Of a stretch of DNA of 28,769 nt, positions 1 through 8,152 are shown one piece after another. Location: positions 1-28,769 of the forward strand of contig JADJZB010000001.1 of assembly GCA_016719485.1 (NCBI GenBank), given 5' to 3'. The stretch is from Holophagales bacterium (GTDB taxonomy: Bacteria > Acidobacteriota > Thermoanaerobaculia > UBA5066). The position numbers and the translations under genes were made by a program. The notes beneath the pieces were generated by a model, which had not been told where the DNA came from, searched no databases, and was given only the letters and a program-made list of their open reading frames with translations. The stretch's first letter is position 1. Every line of letters starts with the position of its first letter.

Positions 1-97
1 GGGTTCCCGGACGGACGCTGTCATGGCGTCTTTCTACGAAGTGGCGATATCACGCACCCAGCTCGCGGCGATATGCTCGGGCGAAGGAGGAGAGCGC

Positions 98-1708
98 ATG
101 GCCCGACTCGTCATTCTCGGGGCCGGCATCGCGGGCAGACAGCGGCTCTGCACGCCCGGCGCAAGCTCGGCCGCGACCACGAGGTCGTCGTCGTCTCCCA
201 ACAGCAGGTGGAACTGGATTCCCTCGAACATCTGGGATGGCATGGGGTGATGACGCCCGAGCAGGTCACCTTCCTGGGGCCCATCTACGAGAAGACAGGT
301 CACCTTCCTCCAGGGAAGGCCACCGAGCTGCACCCGAGAGGGACGGCGGCGCATCAGGAAGCCGTACGGCCGGGGGTCGCGCGCACCGAGCCCAGGTAGG
401 CTGAGCCAGGAGGCGAGCTCGACTACGACTAGCTCATCAACGCCACGGGCCCACGCCCCGACTTCGCGCGCGCACGCCCGGGGCCTCGGGCCACGCAGAG
501 GAACAGCGTCGGTGTGCACGTACGGGCACGCGGCGCACGCGTCGAAGGCGTTCGACGAGTCGGTCGAGCAGATGAAGGCGGGAGAAGAAGACGCTGATCG
601 TCGGCACCGGCCACGGCACCTGCACCTGCGAGGGGGCGGCCTTCGAGTACATCTTCAACGTCGAGTTCGAGCTGCGGCAGCGCGGGGTGCGCGACAAGGC
701 CCGGGTCATCTGGATCTCCAACGAGCCCGAGCTGGGCGACTTCGGGATGTGGCGGCATGTTCTCAGACGCGGCGGCTACGTGACGCACAGCCGCGTCTTC
801 ACCGAGTCGCTCTACACCGAGCGCGCGGCATCAGTGGATCGCCCGCGCGGGGACGCGAGAGGTCGAGTCCGGGCAAGGCCTCGTACGAGACGCTCGACGG
901 CGACGACCGCTCGGCTGAGTTCGACTTCGCGATGCTCCTGCCTCCGTTCTCCGGCGTCGGCCTCAAGGCCTTCGACGGGGCGAGCGGCGACATCACACCA
1001 GCGGTCTTCGCCCCGAGCGGCTTCATGCTCGTCGACGGCGACTACGCCGAAGAAGCCGTACGAGAGTGGTCCCCGACGACTGGCCCCGGACCTACCAGTC
1101 TCCGAAGTACCCGAACGTCTTCGCCGTCGGCATCGCCTTCGCGCCGCCGCACGCCATCTCGACGAGGCCGATGACGCCCGAAGGGCACGCCCATCTTCCC
1201 ACGCCGCCCCGAACCGGAATGCCCTGGGGGTCATGGCCCGCGAGGTCGCCCTCAACATCGTCGACATGATCAAGGGAGGGGCCACGGACGGCCCCGCCAG
1301 GCGGCGCTCGCCCACTGGGTGCGGCGTGCGTCGCCTCGGCCGGCGCCGGCCTCGTCCGCGGAACGGCCGTCTCGATGACGCTCTTCCCCATCGTCCCCGA
1401 CTTCCAGGAAGTACCCCGACACGGGCCGCGACCTCCGCTGGACCCTCGGCGAGATCGCCTCGCCGGCCACTGGATCAAGCACCTCCTCACTCCGGATTCC
1501 TCTACAAGGCCAAGGCGAACCCCTCTGGGCGATGGTGCCGGAATAAGCGCGACGAAGCCCCCGCCGATTCGAGGACCCCCTTCGGGCAGACTATTACCCG
1601 CCCGTCCCGACCGCGTTCACGAAGAGGATGCGGACGAACGTCTTCTGGCAGCTCTTCCGGTTCGCCGTCATCAACGTGAAGATCCTGAGGATGGTCCGCA
1701 AGCACTGA
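98..1708 (+). CDS. Sulfide:quinone oxidoreductase-like FAD-dependent flavoprotein (frameshifted)
   Basis: Likely a membrane-associated flavoprotein of the sulfide:quinone oxidoreductase / NDH-2 group, which passes electrons from sulfide or a related donor to quinone. The start ATG follows a strong GGAGGAG ribosome site at about 86-92. The N-terminus has the dinucleotide-binding motif VILGAGIAG. Joined across frames one reads MTPEQVTF, GPIYEKTG, INATGPRPDF, a second Rossmann-type loop LIVGTGHGTCTCEGAAFEY, then IWISNEPELGDFG, FDFAMLLPPF, PNVFAVGIAFAPPHAIS, GLAGHWIKHLL and a basic C-terminus ending KILRMVRKH. The span equals 537 codons, a normal size for this family. At least six indels break the frame (near 140, 300, 370, 580, 830, 1060 and later), so no single frame encodes it. 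Indels look like sequencing error rather than gene decay because motifs stay conserved on both sides of each break. The exact electron donor is not shown by the sequence; the CxC pair could be redox-active, but that is a guess. Confidence 0.82.
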
Positions 1709-1722
1709 CCCGGGCCGGCGCC

Positions 1723-3412
1723 CTACACCGGCACGTCCAGGCACCCCCGACGCGAGGTGGCGGCCAGCGATCTCCGCGGGCTCCTGGCTGGGCAAGTAGA
1801 AGCCCTGCGCGAGGTCGCACTTCATCCTGGGAGCTGCGTGCGCCCGCGCTCCTCGATTCCCTCCGCCACGACGCCGAGGTCGAGACTGTGCGCGAGCTGC
1901 ACGGTCGACTGGACGATCGCGCGGCTCCGCGACCCGGACGTCATGTCGGCGATGAAGGAGCGGTCGATCTTCAGGACGTCCACCGGCAGGCGCTTGAGGT
2001 AGGAGAGCGAGGAGTACCCGGTGCCGAAGTCGTCGATGGCGAGGCGCGAACCCGAGGCCGTGATGCGGTCGAGAGCCGTCATCGCCGTCTCCGGGTCGGC
2101 CATGATCGCCGTCTCGGTCAGCTCGAACTCCACGACGCCCGGGTCGACGCCCACCTCCCGCACGATTCCCGCGAGCACGTCGGGGCAGCTGCGGTCGAGG
2201 AGGTTCCGCATGGAGAGGTTGATCGCCATCGTGAGCCGCGGCAGCTGCCGGTTCCAGCGCGTCAGCTGCTCGAGGGCGCTCCTCACCACCCAGCTCGTCA
2301 GCGGCAGCATCACGTCGGTCGCCTCGGCGAACGGCACGAACCTCTCCGGGGCGAGGAGCCCGAGCCGCGGGTGCCGCCACCTCACGAGCGCCTCGAACCC
2401 CTCGATGAAGCCGTACTGCAGCGCCACCTTCGGCTGGAAGTGGAGGACGAGCTCCCCTTCGCGGATCGCCTTTCCCAGCTCCGACAGCATGGCGAGCCGC
2501 TCTGGCGTGTGCTCGTCCAGCTCGCGCAGGTAGGAGGCCACGCTCCCGGGCGTCCTCTTGGCCCGGTGGAGCGCCACGTCCGCGCAGCGGAGCAGTTCGT
2601 GGCTGTCGCGCCCCTGATCAGGGAAGAGGGCGACGCCGGCGCTCGCCCCGATCTCGAGCCCCATGCCGCCCACCCGGAACGGCTGAGAGAGAGCCGCGAG
2701 CATGCGCCGTGCCGCGACGTCGATCTCGGCGAGGCTCCGGGACCCCGGAATCACGATGCCGAACTCGTCGCCCCAGGCGGAAGACGTCGTCGCGCCGGCC
2801 GTCGCCGCCGCTCACGAGGCGCGAGACCACCTGGACGAGGAGCTCGTCTCCCACGGTGTGCCCGAGCGTGTCGTTGATCTCGCGGAACCGGTCGAGGTCG
2901 AGGAGGACGAGCCCGACCGGAGCGCTCCCTCCGTCCCCCTCCGCAAGGCGGGCGAATCGCCTGTGGAACCCGGCCCGGTTCGGGAGCCCAGTGAGCAGGT
3001 CGTGGCCCCCGTCGATGGTTCCGTGCCGCAGCGTCACGATCCGCCGCTCCCGCACGGCGAGTCCGCTCGCGCTCCCCACCAGCGGCAGAACAGCCCCCAT
3101 CTGCATCTCCCGCTCGTGGAACCCGTGCCCCTTCAGCATCCTCAGGGGCCCTTCATCCCCTTCGAGGAGGTAGAAGGCCACGAGCGGAGCCTGGCTGTGG
3201 CGGGCCAGCACGTCCACGGTCTCGGCCGCGATCGTCTCCACGTCGAGCCGCTTCTGGAGCCGCCAGGTGAGGTCGTTCACGAGCTGCAGCGCCTCGTTGC
3301 GCGCTTCGAGATCGGCCTTCGCCGCGATCAGGTCGCCGAGGATCCCTCCGATCGGCGTCGCGTCGCGATTCTCCCGGTCCTTCTCTCCCTCATCGGTGGT
3401 GGGCCTGTCCAT
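1723..3412 (-). CDS. GAF-GGDEF-EAL cyclic-di-GMP signalling protein (frameshifted)
   Basis: A bifunctional or switchable cyclic-di-GMP enzyme: the GGDEF domain makes the messenger and the EAL domain degrades it. In order: a short coiled N-terminus, a GAF-like segment (about residues 40-125), GGDEF (from HDLLTGLPNR), and EAL to the C-terminus. The GGDEF signature reads RLGGDEFGIVIPGS once one missing G is restored in a G run near 2775. No RxxD inhibitory site is evident at its usual place before GGDEF. The EAL domain keeps FEALVRW, INLSMRN, ELTETAI, IDDFGTGYSSLSYLKR, LKIDRSFI and VVAEGIEE, so the phosphodiesterase residues are present. The tail CDLAQGFYLP follows another indel near 1830, and a further slip is needed to reach the stop at 1723. 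The start ATG at 3412 follows a GGGAGG ribosome site. No transmembrane segment is seen, so it is probably cytoplasmic. It converges on the flavoprotein gene with a 14-base gap. Confidence 0.9.
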
Positions 3413-3493
3413 CGAGCCCTCCCCCCGCGAGCCAACGGATTCCGGCTCCCCGGCGCCGCGTCCGTCCGGCCAGCTCTCTCGCTTCCGGCTCGA

Positions 3494-3499
3494 ATCATA
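3494..3499 (-). promoter_or_regulatory. Possible -10 element for the GGDEF-EAL gene
   Basis: TATGAT on the minus strand, in the 136-bp gap between the phosphatase stop and the GGDEF-EAL start, is a near-consensus -10 hexamer in otherwise GC-rich DNA, about 80 bases upstream of the ATG. No good -35 is seen 17 bases further up, so the call rests on the -10 alone. If real, the cyclic-di-GMP gene is transcribed separately from the pssA-phosphatase unit. Confidence 0.35.
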
Positions 3500-3548
3500 T
3501 CCCCGCGGCCGGGCGCCTTCCCGCCTCTGGCACGGCCGGCGCCGCGCT

Positions 3549-4813
3549 TCAGCCTTCGCGGCAGAGCACCACGAGCGTCTTGTCGTCGGCCGGGCGCGAA
3601 CCGGCCTCGAACGCGGTGACGCCGGCGAGGATGCCCGCCGTCACCTCGGAGGCCGGCCGCCCCGCCAGCGACGTCGCGAGCGCCGAGAGGCGGTCCATCC
3701 CGAACTCCTCGTCGTCCGGCGCGGTGGCCTCGGTGAGGCCGTCCGTGTAGAAGACGATCGAGGCTCCGGGCGGCAGGACCACCTCGGCCTCCTTCCACGC
3801 CGAATTCGGGAGAAGGCCCACCGGCACCCCGTGCTGCCGAGGGGCGTCACCTGGCCGCCGCTCACCATCAGCGGCGGGTTGTGCCCCGCGTTGACGTAGC
3901 GCAGGCGCCCCGTCGCCGGGCTGTAGCAGCCGAAGAAGAACGTGACGTACTTCCGTCCCCCCGCCAGCTCGTGGATCAGCTTGTCGAGGCGTGCCGTCAG
4001 CCGGACGGGGCTCTCGTCGAGCGGCGCGGCGACCCGCAGCGCCGCCTGCAGGCTCGACATGACGAGGGCCGCCGCGACCCCCTTGCCCGAGACGTCCGCG
4101 ATGGAGAGGCCGAGGTCGCCGGACGGAAGCTCGAGGAAGTCGTACGCGTCGCCGCTCACCTCGAAACAGGCCACGCTCGTCGCGGCGATCTCGGTCCCGG
4201 GAATCCCCCGCGGCGGCTCCGGCAGGAGGCGCTTCTGGATCTCCTTGCCGAGCGCGAGCTCGCGCTGCATCCGGTCCTTCTCGAGAAGGCTCAGGTGGAG
4301 CGTGGCGTTCTCCATCCCGATGGCGACGTGCCCGGAGACGAGCTCGAGGAACTCGAGGTCCGACGCGCCAAACCCACCCTCCCGCTTGTTCAGGAGCTGG
4401 AGGACGCCGACGATGCGCCCGCCGCGGTTCCGGATCGGAACGCAGAGAATCGACCGTGTCCGAAAGCCCGACCGGCGGTCCACCGACGCGTCGAACCGCG
4501 GGTCCGCCCACGCGTCGGGAACGACGACCGTCTCGCCGGTCGCCGCGACGGTCCCGGCGATCCCCTTTCCCATCGGAAGACGGATCTCCGAGACGTCGCC
4601 CTCCATCGGGATTCGAGCCCATATCTCCTGCCTCGCCTCGTCGACGAAGAAGAGCGTCCCCCGCTCGACGCCGAGCCTCTCCCTGGCGAGCGTCACGATC
4701 GTGGAGAAGAGAACCGTCGGCTCGATCGAGGAGTTGATCAGCTTCGACGCCTCGACGAGGACGCGGAGCCGCTCGAGCTCCAGGCGATCGGCGGTCGCGG
4801 AGGCTCTCGTCAC
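3549..4813 (-). CDS. GAF-domain SpoIIE/RsbU-type serine phosphatase
   Basis: A PP2C-like (SpoIIE/RsbU) phosphatase that would dephosphorylate a phosphoserine protein, classically an anti-sigma-factor antagonist. A GAF sensor covers about residues 25-170 (LLNKREGGFG near its end), then a helical linker LEKDRMQRELALGKEIQKRL, then the phosphatase domain to the end. The metal-binding acids are visible in SGDAYDF, IADVSGKGVAAALVM, FYTDGLTEAT and PADDKTLVVL. One missing G in a G run near 3830 breaks the frame; restoring it gives about 421 residues. The start is GTG at 4813, chosen because GTGA makes a 4-base overlap with the pssA stop and because the frame has no other sensible start before the GAF domain. 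No membrane segment is seen. No cognate anti-sigma or STAS gene is in the window, so its target is unknown. Confidence 0.9.
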
Positions 4814-5436
4814 GGCTTGGGAATGCGGATCCGGCTGATCATCAGCGAGCCCGACAGAGCAAAGACGAGGACCAGGGGATGAAGGTCGAAGCCGCCCAGC
4901 CGGACGACGCCGAGCCAGAGGTCCTGTCCAACGGCGCCGGACCTCGCGGCGAAGGCCACGAGCAGCACGAGGAGGATGGATGTGGGGATCGGCGTCCCTT
5001 CGAAGTACTTCACCTTGCCCGTTCCCTCGGACAGCGCCTCGGCGGTGACGTTGTAGCGGGCGAGGCGTGAGACTCCGCAGGCGACGAAGCCGACGAGGAC
5101 GATGCGGTCGTACAGGCCCTGCATGCCACAGCCGTACGCGAGGATCGCGGGGGCCACGCCGAAGGAGATGACGTCGGCGAGCGAGTCGAGCTCCTGACCC
5201 ATGGGGGACGACGTCTGCCGCCACCGGGCGATGCGTCCGTCCAGGACGTCGAAGACGAGCGCCGCGAAGACGAGCGCGCTGGCCCAATAGACGTGCCGGA
5301 CGTCGCTCGTTTCCAGGTAGGTCATGACGGAAAAGAGCGCTCCGACGCCGCAGACGGCATTCGCGAGCGTGAACCAGTCCGCCAGGTGGAACTCCCGGAT
5401 CATCGAGAAGTGCTTGCGCGGTGTCGCGGTCGTCAT
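4810..5436 (-). CDS. pssA: CDP-diacylglycerol--serine O-phosphatidyltransferase
   Basis: Transfers phosphatidyl from CDP-diacylglycerol to L-serine to make phosphatidylserine, the precursor of phosphatidylethanolamine, at the inner membrane. The CDP-alcohol phosphatidyltransferase signature DG-x2-AR-x8-G-x3-D-x3-D is complete: DGRIAR, then G, then QELD and SLAD. The next segment VISFGVAPAILAYG and the motif SRLARYNV are typical of the PssA class. Several hydrophobic segments fit a polytopic enzyme, and about 208 residues is usual for this family. I prefer the ATG at 5436 (MTTATPRKHF); an in-frame ATG at 5445 and one at 5478 are also open. Its stop overlaps the GTG of the downstream phosphatase by four bases. 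No psd (decarboxylase) gene is present in the window, although the two are often adjacent. Confidence 0.93.
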   Translation of the reverse strand: MTTATPRKHFSMIREFHLADWFTLANAVCGVGALFSVMTYLETSDVRHVYWASALVFAALVFDVLDGRIARWRQTSSPMGQELDSLADVISFGVAPAILAYGCGMQGLYDRIVLVGFVACGVSRLARYNVTAEALSEGTGKVKYFEGTPIPTSILLVLLVAFAARSGAVGQDLWLGVVRLGGFDLHPLVLVFALSGSLMISRIRIPKP

Positions 5437-5540
5437 CGAAGCCATCCCCCGTCCCCGCCGGCCTGCGGTCGCAGGCACGGCGAGGATAAGGGATCTGGAA
5501 CGAATCCCCGGGCGGGCCTATCGGCGCGGTGCGACGCGCC

Positions 5541-5972
5541 TCAGCCCGGCAGGTGGAGGTCGATGATCTCGGGCGGGACGAGAGCGCCGATGAGGGGCGC
5601 GAAGAGGCCGATGAGGAAGAGGACCAGCCCGGCCCCCGCGGCGGCGGCGAGGCCGAGCAGCGTCGGGATGCGCGCGAGGCGGGCCCGGTCGTAGTTGTTC
5701 ACGCGGGCGACGAGGTTGTCGGCGGCGACGGGTACGTCGGCCGTCTTCTGCTTCAGGACGAGCCGGCCCTCCCCCGCAGCCTTGAGGATCGGCTCGTTGG
5801 CGACGAAGACCTCGACGCGGTCGGAGACCGTGGTGAGAGTCGGCGAGACGGCCGCGGCGGTCCAGTAGGCATCGGCCGGCTGCTGCCAGAGATGCAGGAC
5901 GCCGTAGCAGGCGCCTGCGCAGAGGAGCAGCCCGACGAGGATTGCGAACGAACGGAAATGGTTACGTTTCAC
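5541..5972 (-). CDS. Hypothetical two-pass membrane protein
   Basis: A 143-residue protein that I do not recognise. It has an N-terminal hydrophobic segment (about residues 8-28, FAILVGLLLCAGACYGVL), a central hydrophilic part of about 70 residues (TVSDRVEVFVANEPIL, then DVPVAADNLVARVNNYD), and a long C-terminal hydrophobic segment (about 101-135). The predicted layout is two membrane spans with the central part outside the cytoplasm. It starts with GTG at 5972 behind a strong GGGAGGTG ribosome site that lies inside a small inverted repeat. It stands alone between pssA and the beta-barrel gene, all on the same strand, with 160 bp of apparently empty DNA upstream. Confidence 0.8.
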   Translation of the reverse strand: MKRNHFRSFAILVGLLLCAGACYGVLHLWQQPADAYWTAAAVSPTLTTVSDRVEVFVANEPILKAAGEGRLVLKQKTADVPVAADNLVARVNNYDRARLARIPTLLGLAAAAGAGLVLFLIGLFAPLIGALVPPEIIDLHLPG

Positions 5973-5976
5973 GATG

Positions 5977-5990
5977 CACCTCCCGAGGTG
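5977..5990 (-). promoter_or_regulatory. Inverted repeat covering the ribosome site of the membrane-protein gene
   Basis: On the minus strand CACCT-CGGG-AGGTG could fold into a 5-bp stem with a 4-base loop. Its 3' arm is the Shine-Dalgarno sequence, four bases before the GTG start. Such a stem could reduce initiation. It is short, so chance is possible. Confidence 0.35.
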
Positions 5991-6133
5991 TCCGGCTCGG
6001 CCGGTGGGAGGGCCTGTTCGTCACGGAGTCGAGGGGAGCCGGCGAGACCATCGGCGACCGCGGCGGACAAGGCTGCCGGAGAGGACGTCGGCGGCTCCGG
6101 CGGCACCTGGGATTGTAAGCCTCTTCGGGGTCT

Positions 6134-6886
6134 TCAGAACCGAATGGAGACTCCTCCGATGGCGTAGGCGAACCAGGCGAAGCTGTAGACCTCGTCGTTG
6201 TCGGCGCCTCCCTCGAGGGTGCGCGCGCCGAGGAAGAGGTCGACCTTCGGGGAGACCTTCGCCTCGAGGCGCAGGGCGACGTCTTCGGCGCGGCCCTGGC
6301 TGGCGGCGGCGGCGTCGACGTCGAGGTCGAGCGCGAGGGCGTCGGTCATCTGCCACCGGACGCCGCCGTAGAGGAGCGGCACGAACCCGGTGTTGGTCTT
6401 CGCGTTCTGGAGGCCCGATCCGGCCAGCTCGATCTTCGCGTCGCGGATCTTCGCGGTGAGACCCGCACGAAACGACACGGGGCCGGAGTGCTTGAACCGG
6501 TAGACGTACGAGAGGCGGTAGGAGTTGAAGACGTAGGTGACGTCGAGCGGCTGGCCGCCAGGGAAGGTGGTGCCGTTGAAGTCGACGGGAGCGTCGGGCG
6601 TGAAGGAGGCCGTCGTCCGGAGGGGCGCGGCGAGGAGACGGAGCGACGTGCGTTTCGAAACGTCGGCCCAGAGCGTGCCACGGAAGGCGGCGAAGGGTCC
6701 CTGGGTGGCCTCGTCGAGGGCTATTCGCGTGCCGGTTTCGCCCGGGACGGCGAAGTCGTTGCGGAGCTGCCAGGCGGCGCCCCCTTCGAGCTCGAGGCGG
6801 AAGCGGTCTTCGGCCGCGGCGGGGCCCGCGGCGAGGGAGCCGGCGACGAGGAGCACGGAGACGGCGAGAGCGGAGATACGGTTCAC
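6134..6886 (-). CDS. Predicted outer-membrane beta-barrel protein
   Basis: A 250-residue exported protein. The N-terminus has a signal peptide (ALAVSVLLVAGSLAAGP, with likely cleavage after PAAA). The rest alternates polar and hydrophobic residues as in beta-strands (FRLELEGGAAWQLR, SLRLLAAPLRTTASF, YRLSYVYRF, VSFRAGLTAKIRDAKIEL, LRLEAKVSPKVDLFLGARTL), and the chain ends in a terminal phenylalanine (GGVSIRF), the usual signal for outer-membrane assembly. The size fits an 8- to 10-stranded barrel. The exact family is not recognisable and the transported or bound substrate is unknown. The start is GTG at 6886, with AGGTGG just upstream. It lies 72 bp downstream of a pair of small exported proteins on the same strand and may be co-expressed with them. 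Confidence 0.78.
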   Translation of the reverse strand: MNRISALAVSVLLVAGSLAAGPAAAEDRFRLELEGGAAWQLRNDFAVPGETGTRIALDEATQGPFAAFRGTLWADVSKRTSLRLLAAPLRTTASFTPDAPVDFNGTTFPGGQPLDVTYVFNSYRLSYVYRFKHSGPVSFRAGLTAKIRDAKIELAGSGLQNAKTNTGFVPLLYGGVRWQMTDALALDLDVDAAAASQGRAEDVALRLEAKVSPKVDLFLGARTLEGGADNDEVYSFAWFAYAIGGVSIRF

Positions 6887-6958
6887 GCCACCTATTCCGA
6901 CGTGCGGACGGTTTCGGATTCCGGGCCGGGGCCGGCGCCGATTACGCCTTCCGGGTCG

Positions 6959-7549
6959 TTACGGAAGCGGCACGTCCTTCAGGACGAAGCGGTAGCGGCG
7001 CAGGTACCGCGGGTCGCTCGCGGCGGCCGCCGGATCGCCGCCCGGAACGAAGAGCTCGATGTCGCCCGAGACCTCGCGCAGGGAGGTCGCCGTGCGCGCG
7101 GCGAGCTTCAGCGGGACGTGGAGGACGACGGGCGCTTCTGGGACCTCGGCCTTCAGCGGCCGGGCCGCCACCGAGGCGGCGCCGTCGAGGACGAGGTTCG
7201 TGCCGAGGTCGTCGACAGCGGTGCGGACGAGGACGCGTGCCGTTTCGATCTCGCTTCTCTTTGCGCCGACGAGCTCGATGTCGATCTCGCAGAGCGCGGT
7301 ACCGGCGCTGCCCCGCGCGCGGTCCTCGCGGATGCGGACGAACTCCATCTTCAGCGGTGGCACGGGAAGCGGCGTGGGCGAAGGCTTGGAGTCGACGGTC
7401 GGCGTGGGGCGGGGCGACACCAGCGCGCGGGCTTTCTCCGGGAGGCCACAGCCGGCCGTGGACCCGGCGACGGCGGCGAGGAGGAGGGCGAGTACGACGC
7501 GGACCGGGCGCGATGTCGTGGCCGCGCAGCCTCGGCGAGTCCGCTTCAC
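6959..7549 (-). CDS. Predicted lipoprotein, VPLP-tailed (paralogue 1)
   Basis: A 196-residue protein of unknown function. A basic N-terminus and hydrophobic stretch (VVLALLLAAVAGS) lead to a lipobox TAGC with Cys34 as the likely lipidated residue. A Pro/Thr/Ser-rich linker follows (SPRPTPTVDSKPSPTPLP), then a beta-rich domain of about 125 residues. The C-terminus reads RYRFVLKDVPLP, closely matching FELKGVPLP at the end of the upstream gene. Both also share an alternating pattern of a Val/Ile-rich strand followed by a statement like LFVPGGDP or LWMPKRDP about 20 residues before the end. The start GTG overlaps the upstream stop by four bases (GTGA), so the two are probably translated together. 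Probably periplasmic, on either membrane. Confidence 0.78.
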   Translation of the reverse strand: MKRTRRGCAATTSRPVRVVLALLLAAVAGSTAGCGLPEKARALVSPRPTPTVDSKPSPTPLPVPPLKMEFVRIREDRARGSAGTALCEIDIELVGAKRSEIETARVLVRTAVDDLGTNLVLDGAASVAARPLKAEVPEAPVVLHVPLKLAARTATSLREVSGDIELFVPGGDPAAAASDPRYLRRYRFVLKDVPLP

Positions 7550-8049
7550 GGGAGGGGAACGCCCTTCAGCTCGAAGGGGACGGAGACGACGGACTTCTTC
7601 GTCGGACGGGCGCGCCTGGGATCGCGCTTCGGCATCCAGAGATCGACCGTGCCCGTGACGGTCACGGCCGTGGCGCTGCGGGCCGGGCTCGCGAGGTGGA
7701 TCCAGAGACCCTCTCCGACGGGATTCTCTTCCCAGGGAGCGGCCGCGGGTTCCTCGGGAAGGAGGTCGTGCCCCGTGTCGTCCGTTGCCGCGGTCACGCG
7801 GATCCGGAACGCCCTGGCCTCCTCGAGCCCTTCACCCTCCAGCTTCGGCATCAGCCTGAGCCGTCCGCTCCTGTCGTTGGCGGCGGTGCGCGTGCGTGCG
7901 TCGGAAACGGAGTCGACGACGATGCGGAACGTCTCCTCTGCGGCGAGGGGCGGGGCGGAAGCGGCGAGAGCGACGCGGGCGAGGAGGAGGAAAAGGGCGC
8001 CTGCCCCAACGGCGGGGCCCGGAAGGACTGCGAGCCGGGAACGATTCAT
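7546..8049 (-). CDS. Predicted exported protein, VPLP-tailed (paralogue 2)
   Basis: A 167-residue protein of unknown function. The ATG at 8049 is preceded by GAGGTG at good spacing, which decides the start against longer open-frame options. The N-terminus looks like a signal peptide (LAVLPGPAVGAGALFLLLARVALAA, with cleavage likely after AASA). The mature part is beta-rich (TFRIVVDSVSDARTRT, AFRIRVTAATDDTGHDLLP, VTVTGTVDLWMPKRDP) and ends FELKGVPLP, as in the downstream paralogue. Unlike that protein it has no obvious lipobox. It is the first gene of a possible three-gene unit with the lipoprotein and the beta-barrel, reading away from the alpha/beta hydrolase across a 103-bp divergent gap that probably holds promoters for both sides. 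Confidence 0.77.
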   Translation of the reverse strand: MNRSRLAVLPGPAVGAGALFLLLARVALAASAPPLAAEETFRIVVDSVSDARTRTAANDRSGRLRLMPKLEGEGLEEARAFRIRVTAATDDTGHDLLPEEPAAAPWEENPVGEGLWIHLASPARSATAVTVTGTVDLWMPKRDPRRARPTKKSVVSVPFELKGVPLP

Positions 8050-8152
8050 CGGCACCTCGCTGGGCATCGGCGAAAGTCTACGATGCCCTCGCCCCTCCCG
8101 CGAACCGCCGCTCGCCCGGGCCCGAGCGGGCGCACACTCCGGGCGCAGGCCG

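Noticed and set aside
34..1174. Separate small genes in the first 1.2 kb on both strands
   Set aside because: The plus-strand pieces join into one flavoprotein once indels are repaired; the minus-strand frames are shadows.
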